A stretch of DNA of 64,000 nt from Akkermansiaceae bacterium (GCA_015061985.1 SUVN01000005.1:43163-107162); one strand, 5' to 3'. Shown: positions 8,736-17,565, numbered from the stretch's first letter. Numbers and translations are program-made. The notes: a model not told the origin generated them from the sequence alone.

Positions 8736-9686
8736 TCAGCGCCTGCGTACAGGCTTGTTTTTGCCTTTATCTTTCTTATCATCAGTATCTTCCTCTTTAT
8801 TTAGCTCCGGCTCAATGAAGGTTGCTGTCGGGTTGAGAACCGGGACAACATTGATGCCGGATATTTTTTTCCCGGTGGCTCGGGCGTGTTCCAGAATCAT
8901 ATGCAGACGATCCACCTGCTCGTAGATACCGTATACCTGCATGATGACGCTGATGCCACCCTCCAGCGTGAGGACTATTTTCCAGGACTTTGAGCGGAAA
9001 ATTTCGCGAACGGAGGGAATCTGGGTCAGTTGGTATGTGTTGAGCGCGGAAACGAGTTCTGTGATGGGACGGTACAACTCCTCGTCAATGCGAGTACCGG
9101 GTTTGAAGTCTTTCACGTCCGACGCATTGAGATACCACACGGGCAGCTCCATGACTTTGGCATGGTATTCCGGCATAACCGGGAAGAGATAACCGCGGGG
9201 GTCCATGAAGAGCTTCCGGCGCTGTCCCCTGTCTGCGGCGTTCTCCATCTCAACATAGACAATAGGAATGCGTTCCTCTACTTCAATACTGAGGGTATCC
9301 GGCAGCTCGGCGCGGATATGGGCTGATTCGATGCAGGGATTGCTTGTCAGTGCCGCCTCCATGCCGGATGCATCGAGGGTGGCCATATTGATGGCCCCCT
9401 CGATACCGAGCATCTGCATGACATGTTCCTTGGTGATGAAACCTCTGGAGGAGGCGTAATCCACATGTTCAATGCTGAGGCTGTACGCCTTTTCAATGGT
9501 GTAGGTGACAGCTCTGAAAATGCCGTAGCAGATGGGAATAATCAGCAGCAGAAGAAGGAAAATCCTGCGGAGCCGCTTGGCACCGCGCCGAACGGCCAGC
9601 CGACTGAACAACGCATCCTTGATGGAGAGTGCTTTCTCCAGGATTTTCACGTTGCCCTGTCGGCGGTACCTGTTTCCTTTTTTCAT
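8736..9686 (-). CDS. ftsQ: Cell division protein FtsQ (DivIB family)
   Basis: A 316-residue bitopic membrane protein. A basic cytoplasmic N-terminus of about 40 residues is followed by one membrane segment (RIFLLLLLIIPICYGIFRAV). A POTRA-like domain starting LSIEHVDYASSRGFITKEHV comes next, with the typical ELPDTLSIEVEERIPIVYVE, then the FtsQ beta-domain. It links FtsB/FtsL to the early divisome in the periplasm. The tail is Lys/Asp-rich (DDKKDKGKNKPVRRR), likely disordered. It lies 22 nt after ddl, keeping the murC-murB-ddl-ftsQ order of the dcw cluster; ftsA and ftsZ do not follow. Confidence 0.9.
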   Translation of the reverse strand: MKKGNRYRRQGNVKILEKALSIKDALFSRLAVRRGAKRLRRIFLLLLLIIPICYGIFRAVTYTIEKAYSLSIEHVDYASSRGFITKEHVMQMLGIEGAINMATLDASGMEAALTSNPCIESAHIRAELPDTLSIEVEERIPIVYVEMENAADRGQRRKLFMDPRGYLFPVMPEYHAKVMELPVWYLNASDVKDFKPGTRIDEELYRPITELVSALNTYQLTQIPSVREIFRSKSWKIVLTLEGGISVIMQVYGIYEQVDRLHMILEHARATGKKISGINVVPVLNPTATFIEPELNKEEDTDDKKDKGKNKPVRRR

Positions 9687-9708
9687 GCTGTCCGAGTCTG
9701 CTGCGGCA

Positions 9709-10632
9709 TCAACCTCTCGGCTGGTTCAGAGAGACTTCTGCAATGCGGGTGCAGAGTTCTCCGTAGGAAATCCCGACCGCCGCAGCAGCTTTCGGGAAGA
9801 GTGAGGCTCCGGTCATGCCGGGGATGGTGTTGATTTCCAGAACATACGGCTTGCCATCATCAGTCAGCAGAACATCCACACGGCCGTACACCTCCACGTT
9901 CAGCGCGTTGTAGGCTGCAAGGGCCGCGGCCTGTACGTCCTTGGTCTCCTGTTCCGTGATGTCGGCGGGGCAGATGTAGTCCGACCCGACACCGCCGTAC
10001 ATGGAGGGGTACTTGTTGTTCATATCGTAGAAGCCGGAACGGGGGCAGATATGGATGACGGGCAGGGCAGTACCATTGAAAATGGCGACGGTCAGTTCCT
10101 TGCCGGCTATATATTCCTCCACCAGCAATTCTTTGCCGTATTTGCCGGCTTCAGCCACAGCTGCGGGCAGCTCCGCAGCATCCTTCACAATCTGGACTCC
10201 CACGGAGGACCCTTCGCACGGGGGCTTGATGACGCAGGGAACGGGGATGGTGGGCATCCGGTCTGCCGTGATGGTTTCGCTGAGCGGAGTGGGTACGCCG
10301 GCTGCAACAAATGCCTTCTTCGTCAGCACTTTGTCAAAGCAATTTCGGCTGGTGACGGAGCCGGCTCCGGTATAGGGAATTCCCAGTTCTTCCAGATAGG
10401 ATTGCAGCCCTCCATCCTCGCCGTAGGTGCCGTGGATGATGTTGTAGCAGAGTTCTGTGCCCTCAGGAATGGCCGGGCGTTCTACGTCAACGATAACCGG
10501 GGTAACGTTGGTGAATCCTTCTCCGCGCAGGGCTTCCAGCACACCTTTGCCGGAGGCGATGGAAACGTCGCGCTCAGAACCCGGGCCACCCATCAGCAGG
10601 GCAATCTTTGTGTCTTTGGTAAGTTCTTTCAT
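9709..10632 (-). CDS. ddl: D-alanine--D-alanine ligase
   Basis: A 307-residue ATP-grasp enzyme that joins two D-alanines for the peptidoglycan stem peptide. Visible landmarks are GGPGSERDVSIASG at the N-terminus, HGTYGEDG, the ATP-grasp core CVIKPPCEGSSVGV, and YVLEINTIPGMT near the end. The start is ATG 10632 (MKELTKDTKIALLMGG); the ORF-track start would overlap murB and add unrelated residues. It sits 19 nt after the murC-murB stop, so the two are likely co-transcribed. Confidence 0.95.
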   Translation of the reverse strand: MKELTKDTKIALLMGGPGSERDVSIASGKGVLEALRGEGFTNVTPVIVDVERPAIPEGTELCYNIIHGTYGEDGGLQSYLEELGIPYTGAGSVTSRNCFDKVLTKKAFVAAGVPTPLSETITADRMPTIPVPCVIKPPCEGSSVGVQIVKDAAELPAAVAEAGKYGKELLVEEYIAGKELTVAIFNGTALPVIHICPRSGFYDMNNKYPSMYGGVGSDYICPADITEQETKDVQAAALAAYNALNVEVYGRVDVLLTDDGKPYVLEINTIPGMTGASLFPKAAAAVGISYGELCTRIAEVSLNQPRG

Positions 10633-10651
10633 ATAGATGTTATGTTGAAAA

Positions 10652-12952
10652 TCAGAATTCGGTATCGCGGTCACCGATGACCTGCACCTCGGTGCGGAGG
10701 GTAATGCCGCGTTCATTCCGGGCTTTGGCGCGGATGGCATCAATCAGTTCCGTTACATCCGTTGCCAGAGCCTTACCGGTATTCACGATGAAGTTGGCAT
10801 GAACCGGGGAGACCTGAGCCCCGCCGATGGAGAAACCTTTGAGCCCCAGCTCATCAATGAGCTTGCCGGCGGGGATGGTGTCGGGGTTCTTGAAGGTGCA
10901 TCCGGCGCTGGGTTCAATGGGCTGGGTCGTCTTGCGGCGGTTGCGGAACTCAACCATCGTTGCTTCGATGTCTTTCTTGTCGGCAGGGGTCCCGGCAAAG
11001 GTGGCCTGCATGACCATATTGTGGCGGAACTCCGGTATGCAGCGGTAACTGGGAGTTGCCATGCTGTCGCGGTCAAACTCAACCTGCTCGCCGTCTTCAT
11101 CCAGAGCAACAGCGGATTGGAATACCTGCCACATATCGCCGCCCAGACAGCCGGCATTCATGCGCAGGCTGCCGCCCACGCACCCGGGAATGCCGTCCAT
11201 CCACTCAAATCCGGAGAGCCCGTTGGCTGCGGCAAATGCGGCCAGCTTCTTGAGACGCACGCCCGCGCCGGCCACGATGTTGTTTCCTTGCAGCTCAATC
11301 TTGTCGAATTCTCCGCCGTTAGGGTGAATGACAGCACCGCGAATGCCACCGTTGCGGACGATGAGGTTGGAGCCGCGCCCGATGATATGCACGGGAAGGT
11401 TACGGTCTTTGAAGAAGTTGACTACGGCCTGCATATCTGCAAAGCTTGAGGGCTCTATCCAGTACTGTGCTTCACCGCCCACACCCATGGTGGTGTGCTT
11501 GCTCATGGGTTCATAGAGGCGGCAGGGGATATTTTTTCCGCATTCCTGCTGCATCTCTGCCAGCACGCGCAAATCCTGCGCAATCTTTGTGCCTGCTTCG
11601 TGTACATTGCCGGCACCCAGAGTCAGGAAGAGGTCACCGGGACGCAGTTGGTTGCCGACGACGTGATGAGCCAGCGACAGATTGGGAAGGAATGTAGCAT
11701 CGGCCGGGCCGTGTTCCTTGACCGCGTCCACAATGGTCTGGCCGGAAATGCCGGGAATGGGTGTTTCGCTGGCCGGGTAAACATCTGCCACAAACAGCTT
11801 GTCCACATTCTGCAGAACGCGGCCGAAGTCGTCGCGCAGCAGCTGCGTGCGGGTATAGCGGTGCGGTTGGAACAGAATCACCAGACGCCCGGGTTTCAGA
11901 CTTTGCGCGGTCTGCACGGTGGCCCCGATTTCTGTCGGATGGTGGCCATAGTCGTCCACGATGCGGTAATCCCGGGATAAATATTTTGTTTCAAAGCGGC
12001 GGCGAGCTCCTGCAAAGCTGACCAGCCCGCGGGCGATGCTGGCAAAGTCGCAGCCCATTTCAAGCGCGGCCGCTGTTGCTGCCAACGAGTTGAGGACGTT
12101 GTGACGACCGGGAATGCCCAGCTCCACGCGCCCCAGGGGTGTGCCGTGATGGTTGATGGTGTAGAGAGTACGGCCTCGTTTAACGGTCACATCCGTGGCG
12201 GTATAATCGGCATCCTGCCAGCCGTAGGAGATGGAGTTGGGGTACTGGGAGCAGACATCGCGCGCACCGTCATCGCTCTTGCAGTAGAAAATGGTGCCGC
12301 GGGTCTGGCGGCAGAGCCGGTGGAACACTTCCTTGATGTGGTCCAAATCACGGTAGAAGTCCAGGTGTTCGGCCTCGATGTTAAGGATGATGCTGTGTTC
12401 CGGGAGGTAATTTACAAGCGTGCCGTCGCTTTCGTCACCCTCGGCAATCAGGTATTCGCTCTCGGTGTTCCAGTGGGCGTTGGCTCCGAGAACGGGGATT
12501 TCCGCACCCACATAGTGGCAGGGGCGCATACGGCCCTCGCGCAGCAGATGGGCGGTCAGAGAGGATGTGGTGGTCTTGCCGTGTGTGCCGGCCACAACGA
12601 CGCCTTTCTTGTTGTTGAGAATGGCGGCCAGACATTCGGCACGGCGCAGGCAGAGGCAGCCGTTCTGACGGGCGGCATGCAGAGCCACGTTTTCTTCACG
12701 GATGGCAGAGGAATAGATGACCACCTCCGCATCGCTGACGGCGGCGGCACTATGAGGACAGGAGAATACGAGCCCGGCCTGTTGCAGACGCTCGGTTTCC
12801 GTGCTGGTCACACGGTCACAACCGCTGACGCGATGCCCCATTTCCAGCAGCATGCGGGCAAGTCCGCTCATGCCGGAACCGGCTACGCCGATAAGATGAA
12901 TGCGAACGGGATGCTCCCGATCCAGAAGACGTTTACGTAACTGATCAATCAT
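10652..12952 (-). CDS. murC-murB: MurC-MurB fusion: UDP-MurNAc--L-alanine ligase / UDP-enolpyruvyl-GlcNAc reductase
   Basis: A 766-residue fusion of two consecutive cytosolic steps of peptidoglycan precursor synthesis. Residues 1 to about 465 are MurC: HLIGVAGSGMSGLA, P-loop GTHGKTTTS at 122-130, EGDESDG, and DDYGHHPTEI. Residues about 475-766 are MurB: FAD-binding IGRGSNLIVRNGG at 524-535, GIPGCVGGSLRMNAG, and SAGCTFKNP at 682-690. In the last motif the position of the usual catalytic Ser is Cys685, a variant seen in part of the family. MurB makes the UDP-MurNAc that MurC uses, so fusion could aid channelling. It heads the murC-murB/ddl/ftsQ run. Confidence 0.95.
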   Translation of the reverse strand: MIDQLRKRLLDREHPVRIHLIGVAGSGMSGLARMLLEMGHRVSGCDRVTSTETERLQQAGLVFSCPHSAAAVSDAEVVIYSSAIREENVALHAARQNGCLCLRRAECLAAILNNKKGVVVAGTHGKTTTSSLTAHLLREGRMRPCHYVGAEIPVLGANAHWNTESEYLIAEGDESDGTLVNYLPEHSIILNIEAEHLDFYRDLDHIKEVFHRLCRQTRGTIFYCKSDDGARDVCSQYPNSISYGWQDADYTATDVTVKRGRTLYTINHHGTPLGRVELGIPGRHNVLNSLAATAAALEMGCDFASIARGLVSFAGARRRFETKYLSRDYRIVDDYGHHPTEIGATVQTAQSLKPGRLVILFQPHRYTRTQLLRDDFGRVLQNVDKLFVADVYPASETPIPGISGQTIVDAVKEHGPADATFLPNLSLAHHVVGNQLRPGDLFLTLGAGNVHEAGTKIAQDLRVLAEMQQECGKNIPCRLYEPMSKHTTMGVGGEAQYWIEPSSFADMQAVVNFFKDRNLPVHIIGRGSNLIVRNGGIRGAVIHPNGGEFDKIELQGNNIVAGAGVRLKKLAAFAAANGLSGFEWMDGIPGCVGGSLRMNAGCLGGDMWQVFQSAVALDEDGEQVEFDRDSMATPSYRCIPEFRHNMVMQATFAGTPADKKDIEATMVEFRNRRKTTQPIEPSAGCTFKNPDTIPAGKLIDELGLKGFSIGGAQVSPVHANFIVNTGKALATDVTELIDAIRAKARNERGITLRTEVQVIGDRDTEF

Positions 12953-12979
12953 AAGTGCGCGCTTGTAGATGTGCGCGCT

Positions 12980-13007
12980 ATTATATACTAAAATCGGTTA
13001 CAAGCAA
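12980..13007 (-). promoter_or_regulatory. Promoter of the murC-murB operon
   Basis: Minus strand TTGCTT, 16 bp, TATAAT, with the start codon 27 nt further on. The leader contains a GCGCGCAC / AAGCGCGCAC repeat. Confidence 0.6.
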
Positions 13008-13088
13008 GGCTAATGTGAAAGAGAGTTATGCGCGGGTAGTATACCGACACACAGGAAATGTCGATGGAATATGATTCATGCTATCTCA

Positions 13089-14300
13089 TTATGAGCCTGT
13101 TAGCGTGGGTGTTTCCGGCTCCTTCATCCTCCTTGCCAGAAAACCGGCGGCCACCACGGCCAGTCCTCCGATGAGGAATACAGCCTGCGGGCCGCCCGTC
13201 AGCTCCCAGATGACACCGCCCACGATACCATAGCCGATGGAGGCAACGTGGTTGATGGCAATACCCGTGTAGATGCACGGCGTAATCTCCTGCTTACGGT
13301 CGCCGCAGATGCGGGCAATGTAGGTGGTTCGCGCCATACCCATGGCGAAGAGCAGGTTGTCCAGAACAAAGCAGGTGCCCACAACCCCGACGGCCCAGCC
13401 CAAAGGCAGCAATCCCGGAGCAAAGGCATATGCCAGACACAGGACGGAAAGCGCCACGCTGTCGAATATCGTGACTCTGCGCTCGCCGAAACGCTTGATG
13501 CTCCAGCCGATGAGTGGCTGAGTAAACAGCCCGATGATACCGGCAATGAGCAGAATGAAGCCGATACCGGACGGTTGTTGCCCCAGCGTGCTGACCATCA
13601 GCCAGTAGCCGAACGTAAGGTAAAGCTGCTTTCGGATGCCGTGCAGGATTTCAAGCCCGTAATAGACGCTGTACTCTCGGCGGATGATGAAGCTTTCTTT
13701 CCAGGAGCGTCGGGCAGGGAATTGTGTGCCGCGTACGCAGCACAGCAAAGCCGCAGCCAGCAACATCATAATTCCCATGACAGCGTAATCCACAGAGAAA
13801 TCATTGTTGATTTTCCACTTGATGCCTATGTAGAGCGCCCCGGTCAGGGTGGCAGCCGTTCCCAGTGCCCGCATTTGCCCCAGCCGCAGACTGCGGTTTT
13901 CCGGGCGAGCTGTGTGCATGACGATGGAGTCAATGGTGCCGATGAGTATGTGAGCTCCAAGGCTGGCAGTAATAATCCACAGACTCAGTGTCAGCAGTCC
14001 GCAGTCGGCTTCCAGCTGCATGAATCCGAATGCCCCGACAGCCGCCAGAATGCATGCCAGAATGGTCAGCTTAATCTCATCCAGAAAGAAAAGGGCGCAG
14101 ATGACTACAAAGCAGAGAATCCCCGGCAGCTCGCGCGGAAGCTCCAGAAAGCCGCGCTGCCCGGCATCCAACCCCTGAACATCTCTCAGATAGTTGCTGA
14201 AGAGTAAGTCCCAGATACCGTGTCCCAGCTGTGCCAGAAAGATGGCTGCCAGCAACAGAACCATGACCTTGCGGATGCGGGGGGATTTGTCAGTGCTCAT
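13089..14300 (-). CDS. Major facilitator superfamily transporter
   Basis: A 403-residue polytopic membrane protein with about 12 hydrophobic segments in two halves, for example VMVLLLAAIFLAQLGHGIWDLLF and ILCFVVICALFF. The second half contains ISGTQPLIGWS-type loops (FTQPLIGWSIKRFGERRV), which is the MFS A-like motif. No substrate can be assigned. It has its own near-leaderless promoter and is not linked to a pathway. Start ATG 14300 is fixed by the promoter. Confidence 0.8.
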   Translation of the reverse strand: MSTDKSPRIRKVMVLLLAAIFLAQLGHGIWDLLFSNYLRDVQGLDAGQRGFLELPRELPGILCFVVICALFFLDEIKLTILACILAAVGAFGFMQLEADCGLLTLSLWIITASLGAHILIGTIDSIVMHTARPENRSLRLGQMRALGTAATLTGALYIGIKWKINNDFSVDYAVMGIMMLLAAALLCCVRGTQFPARRSWKESFIIRREYSVYYGLEILHGIRKQLYLTFGYWLMVSTLGQQPSGIGFILLIAGIIGLFTQPLIGWSIKRFGERRVTIFDSVALSVLCLAYAFAPGLLPLGWAVGVVGTCFVLDNLLFAMGMARTTYIARICGDRKQEITPCIYTGIAINHVASIGYGIVGGVIWELTGGPQAVFLIGGLAVVAAGFLARRMKEPETPTLTGS

Positions 14301-14308
14301 GAATGCCT

Positions 14309-14337
14309 ACCATATCACAGCTTGTTCCCTGGTTCAA
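14309..14337 (-). promoter_or_regulatory. Near-leaderless promoter of the MFS gene
   Basis: Minus strand TTGAAC, 17 bp, TATGGT, then 8 nt before ATG. Confidence 0.6.
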
Positions 14338-14389
14338 TGCTGTATTCTGTGTGTGTTGTTTATTTGCGGATATGATGGGTGCGTATAGT

Positions 14390-14535
14390 ATTTTTAATGC
14401 GATGTACAGCAAAAAAAACGATTTTATAGACTGCTAGACACATAGAACGAAAAAAACAGGCAAAAAAAAAACAAACAAACGTTATTGCATAAAGATTACA
14501 AATATTAGTGTTTTAAAAAGCATCGCATTAAAAAT
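14390..14535. repeat. 15-bp inverted repeats bracketing the acyltransferase-1 promoter region
   Basis: ATTTTTAATGCGATG at 14390-14404 is exactly the reverse complement of CATCGCATTAAAAAT at 14521-14535. The right copy falls between the -35 and -10 of the acyltransferase gene. The roughly 116 bp between them are extremely A-rich and non-coding. The same CATCGCATT core recurs at the other acyltransferase gene (38584-38745). It could be an operator pair or the ends of an invertible segment. Confidence 0.8.
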
Positions 14536-14539
14536 GCTG

Positions 14540-14545
14540 TATAGT
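14540..14545 (+). promoter_or_regulatory. -10 element of acyltransferase 1
   Basis: TATAGT, 9 nt before ATG 14555; the -35 position (AAAGCA, 17 bp upstream) is weak, suggesting an activator or poised promoter. The spacer is occupied by the CATCGCATT repeat. Confidence 0.5.
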
Positions 14546-14554
14546 ACCCGAGAC

Positions 14555-15562
14555 ATGGAAAATACGGGGGCGAAAAGAAATGAATGGATTGAATCGGTGC
14601 GTGTATTGGCTATGTTGCTGATAATTATGTTTCATATGCGTTCATCAGACCTGCCTGTTGCAGATGAGCATTGCATTTCATCAATAATACTATCGTTCAT
14701 GTTTCAACCTGCAGCATCCCTTTTTGTCTTTTTCTTCCTTGCCGGTTATTTCACGCGAAAAAACATGGCTGTCAAGAAATGGATGATGCGACTTGTGGCG
14801 CTGCTTGTTCCTTATTTTATATGGAATGGACTTTATTCATTCGGGCTCAATGACGAAGTAACATGGGGAAGAGTATTTGGTATTGGTTCCGGTTCTTTCA
14901 TATGTGCTGATTACCCGTTGTGGTTTGTTTTAGCAATTATATACATGACTGCTTTTTGGCCAATATGGCGATTTTCTCCGGAAATTGCTGCTGTTGTATG
15001 TCTCGTTATGTCCTTATATGGTAACAGCTGGCATTGCGAACTTCTGACACATTTGCCTATGCCTATTCCTACTGATTTTTTAGTTTTTCTTTGTGGTGTA
15101 TGTGCCGGGAGGTTTTCCTTAAATGTGTTGCAGAAGGTGTTTGTATATCTTTTTGTTCCTCTATTGTTTATTGTCATTATAGGTAAATATTATTATTCAT
15201 TACCATATTTGGCCATAGTTGCTGCTGCTTTATTTTTGTCCTTTATGGCATGTGTTTCAAGAGTATGCCCTTGCGTAGTCAGTTTTGCGGCAAAATATAG
15301 TCCAGCCGTTTTTTTGAGCTATGCTACCCATGCCGGCATAATCTATTTATTGGGTAAACTTTATCAAGCATATTTTACTCAGTATGCAATTTTGGTGCGT
15401 GAAATGTATATACCATTCACTTTTTTGATTTTTATGTTTAATGTATTTGCATTAAGGTTAATGTACAGACATATTCCTTGGATCCTTCCGTTTATTGCAC
15501 ATTCCGGGAAATTCTTTTGGCAGAGTAAACAAAATGCAACACGCGTTGTCGATTCCGTATAA
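14555..15562 (+). CDS. Acyltransferase 3 family membrane protein (sugar O-acetylase type)
   Basis: A 335-residue integral membrane protein with about ten hydrophobic segments. The N-terminus NEWIESVRVLAMLLIIMFHMRSS has the R-x(10)-H pattern (here SVRVLAMLLIIMFH) of acyltransferase 3 enzymes, which move acetyl or other acyl groups onto surface sugars. Start ATG 14555 follows a -10 by 9 nt. The gene is visibly AT-rich compared with the flanking MFS and rplY genes, suggesting recent acquisition. No polysaccharide genes are adjacent. Its promoter resembles that of the second acyltransferase at 37483-38565, so they may modify the same surface polymer. Confidence 0.85.
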   Translation: MENTGAKRNEWIESVRVLAMLLIIMFHMRSSDLPVADEHCISSIILSFMFQPAASLFVFFFLAGYFTRKNMAVKKWMMRLVALLVPYFIWNGLYSFGLNDEVTWGRVFGIGSGSFICADYPLWFVLAIIYMTAFWPIWRFSPEIAAVVCLVMSLYGNSWHCELLTHLPMPIPTDFLVFLCGVCAGRFSLNVLQKVFVYLFVPLLFIVIIGKYYYSLPYLAIVAAALFLSFMACVSRVCPCVVSFAAKYSPAVFLSYATHAGIIYLLGKLYQAYFTQYAILVREMYIPFTFLIFMFNVFALRLMYRHIPWILPFIAHSGKFFWQSKQNATRVVDSV

Positions 15563-15718
15563 CTGATAAAAGTTCTTCGAAATTATTTTATTTTCTTTCA
15601 GTTGAAAATACAGATCTATCACACGGTTTCCTGGGGCTTTGGTTTTGCTTTTCACAAGTGCAGAAAACGCTCAAAGGTATTTGCTTCGCTTTTTTAATCA
15701 CTTTTGTCAGAATTTTGC
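15563..15718. other. Intergenic, AT-rich
   Basis: The gap to the rplY promoter contains runs of A/T and no ORF or clear terminator. Confidence 0.4.
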
Positions 15719-15746
15719 TTGACATTCCTTAACAAAGGAGTATCCT
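15719..15746 (+). promoter_or_regulatory. Promoter of rplY/ctc
   Basis: TTGACA, 16 bp, TATCCT, giving a leader of about 115 nt before ATG 15869. The long leader contrasts with the leaderless genes and may hold regulatory structure. Confidence 0.65.
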
Positions 15747-15868
15747 GTGCGTCCACCCTTACTTTCGCTGGTCTGGGTGAGACAAACCCGGCGGGTGACA
15801 ATACACCGCGCACCGACGTCGGAAGAACTCCAAACAAAACTCAATTTCCAATACATAGAATCATTATC

Positions 15869-16423
15869 ATGACTCCGTATTCTCTCAAAGTGACCAAGCG
15901 TGAAGCTGTCGGCACCGGCAAGCTGAACGCTCTTCGTGCTCAGAACATCATTCCCTGCGTTATCTACGGCTGCGCCGTGGAGGGCAATGTGAACGTGCAG
16001 GCTACGGCCGCTGACGTGCGCACGCTGCTCAACGCTGCTCCTTCCGACAATGTTCTGGTGAATCTGGATCTGGACGGCACAACGATGCTGGCTCTGGTGA
16101 AGGACGTGCAGCGCAACTTCCTTACGGACGCTGTTTCTCACATCGATTTCTGCGCCGTGACTCCCGATACGGTGGTGAAGACCCGCGTTCCCGTCAAGCT
16201 TACGGGTACTCCCGTTGGTCTGGCCATGGGTGGTGTGGTGCACCAGATTGTGCACTCCATGCCGGTCAAGTGCGCTGTGAAGGATATCCCCGCCGCCATC
16301 GTGGCTGATATCTCCGGCGTGAAGTATCAGGAATCCCTGCGTCTGAGCCAGGTGGAGATGCCCGCCAACGTTGCCACGCCGTTTAACGGCACGGTGGTGC
16401 TGGCTTCTGTCATCAAGCCCTGA
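15869..16423 (+). CDS. rplY: 50S ribosomal protein L25 / general stress protein Ctc
   Basis: A 184-residue two-domain L25 (Ctc/TL5 type). The N-terminal 5S rRNA-binding domain runs from SLKVTKREAVGTGKLNALRAQNIIPCVIYG to the DVQRNFLTDAVSHIDFCAV turn, and the C-terminal TL5 beta domain ends in VVLASVIKP. It binds 5S rRNA in the large subunit. The start is MTPYSLKV at 15869; the ORF-track extension to 15704 lies upstream of the promoter and has no homology. Codon use is biased as in highly expressed genes. A strong terminator follows. Confidence 0.92.
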   Translation: MTPYSLKVTKREAVGTGKLNALRAQNIIPCVIYGCAVEGNVNVQATAADVRTLLNAAPSDNVLVNLDLDGTTMLALVKDVQRNFLTDAVSHIDFCAVTPDTVVKTRVPVKLTGTPVGLAMGGVVHQIVHSMPVKCAVKDIPAAIVADISGVKYQESLRLSQVEMPANVATPFNGTVVLASVIKP

Positions 16424-16447
16424 TTCGACCGAAAATATCTCTTTTTC

Positions 16448-16477
16448 AACCGCATCCCGAGTAATCGGGGTGCGGTT
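16448..16477 (+). terminator. Rho-independent terminator of rplY
   Basis: AACCGCATCCCGA, loop GTAA, TCGGGGTGCGGTT (one G-U pair), followed by a T-rich tail. Confidence 0.85.
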
Positions 16478-16556
16478 TTGCCTTTTGTTCTGTGTTGTTC
16501 TCTATGAGCCTTATCCCCAGTATATAAAAGTTAGCAGCGATGCTGCATTTTACGGC

Positions 16557-16584
16557 TTGCCAATTTCAGAAAATGAGGTATAAT
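16557..16584 (+). promoter_or_regulatory. Promoter of the 16597 gene
   Basis: TTGCCA, 16 bp, TATAAT; ATG 16597 follows after 12 nt, so the leader is about 5 nt. This excludes the ORF-track start at 16540. Confidence 0.6.
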
Positions 16585-16596
16585 GTCCGGGCGAAT

Positions 16597-17565
16597 ATGA
16601 GGAAATTGGTGTACATGGCCGGCGTTGCGTCTCTGGCGCTGGGGTCATACTCTCCGGCGACCGAGGGGGCGTTGCTGGTGGATGGCGCTGCCGTGGCCAC
16701 GCCTGCCGATACAGAGCGAGTCGGGCAGGAGTTCCTCAAAACGACCTCGGACATGTGGTTTCTTCTGTCCGGCATTGGTAATAAGGAGGAAGCAGATAGC
16801 GCTGCTCCTCGCTTTCTGGAGCTGGTTCAGCGTGTCGCAGAGCTGGACGAATTGCTCAGCCGTCTGCCCATGGTTCCCGATGCCGTCGACGAGGAGCCGG
16901 AAGATTCTGATGAGGTGCATGTGGTGGGTATGATGGACGGCGTTCACCTGCGCATTCTGGAGGCATTCGAGGATTTGAATGCTGAGTTTCTGGGGCTTTG
17001 TCGGGTGCGTTGCTATGGTTCGGAGCGACTTCGCGTGGCTTTTCGTCAGGCGGTGGCTTCCGGCATGTTCAGTGAGGACGATGTGGATTTGCTGAAAACT
17101 CCTCCCGCTCCGCTGGATGAGGAAGAGACCCGCATCGAGCTCGTGAGGCTCAAGCGTCTGCATACCCCGGACAAGGCGTTGCTGGAGACGCTGGAGCTGG
17201 TGCAGGATGCTCCGACCGCGAGAGAGGCCGCCGAGCGATTGACGGAACTGACCGAGCGGCTTCAGGCGCTGCTGCCGGAGAGCTATATCATGAATCGCTC
17301 TTTTGCTGATGCCTCCGATGCTGCCGTGCGTGAGGCAACGGAGCCGCTGGAGCCGATACTGTGGGGAATTCGCAGCGAAATAGTGCGCATTGCAGGGATT
17401 CCCGGATATAACACAGAGCCTTTCGATAGTTTTTCAGACGCTCTCGATTCCATGTTCGAGAGCCTTGGCGAAACCCATAGTTTCTGCTTTGAGAATGTAT
17501 TTGATGCCTCATTCCGTTCGGATTTGGATGAGGCAGCACGTGCCAACATGACATCTTCCCATTAA
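16597..17565 (+). CDS. Secreted protein of unknown function
   Basis: A 322-residue protein beginning MRKLVYMAGVASLALGSYSPATEGA, a signal peptide. The mature part is acidic and mostly helical, with Glu/Leu-rich amphipathic stretches (for example AERLTELTERLQALLPES) and no catalytic motif that I recognise. It ends 23 nt before gatB but gatB has its own -10, so linkage is uncertain. I do not recognise a family. Confidence 0.7.
   Translation: MRKLVYMAGVASLALGSYSPATEGALLVDGAAVATPADTERVGQEFLKTTSDMWFLLSGIGNKEEADSAAPRFLELVQRVAELDELLSRLPMVPDAVDEEPEDSDEVHVVGMMDGVHLRILEAFEDLNAEFLGLCRVRCYGSERLRVAFRQAVASGMFSEDDVDLLKTPPAPLDEEETRIELVRLKRLHTPDKALLETLELVQDAPTAREAAERLTELTERLQALLPESYIMNRSFADASDAAVREATEPLEPILWGIRSEIVRIAGIPGYNTEPFDSFSDALDSMFESLGETHSFCFENVFDASFRSDLDEAARANMTSSH

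Noticed and set aside
14381-14546. Target-site duplication GTATAGTA around the 14390-14535 inverted repeat, suggesting a MITE
   Set aside because: The 8-mers are not flush with both repeat ends (4 nt offset on the right) and the right one is part of the gene's -10, so a transposon footprint is not supported.
15704-15868. N-terminal 55 residues of the ORF-track L25 ORF
   Set aside because: They overlap the promoter and leader; L25 homology starts at MTPYSLKV.
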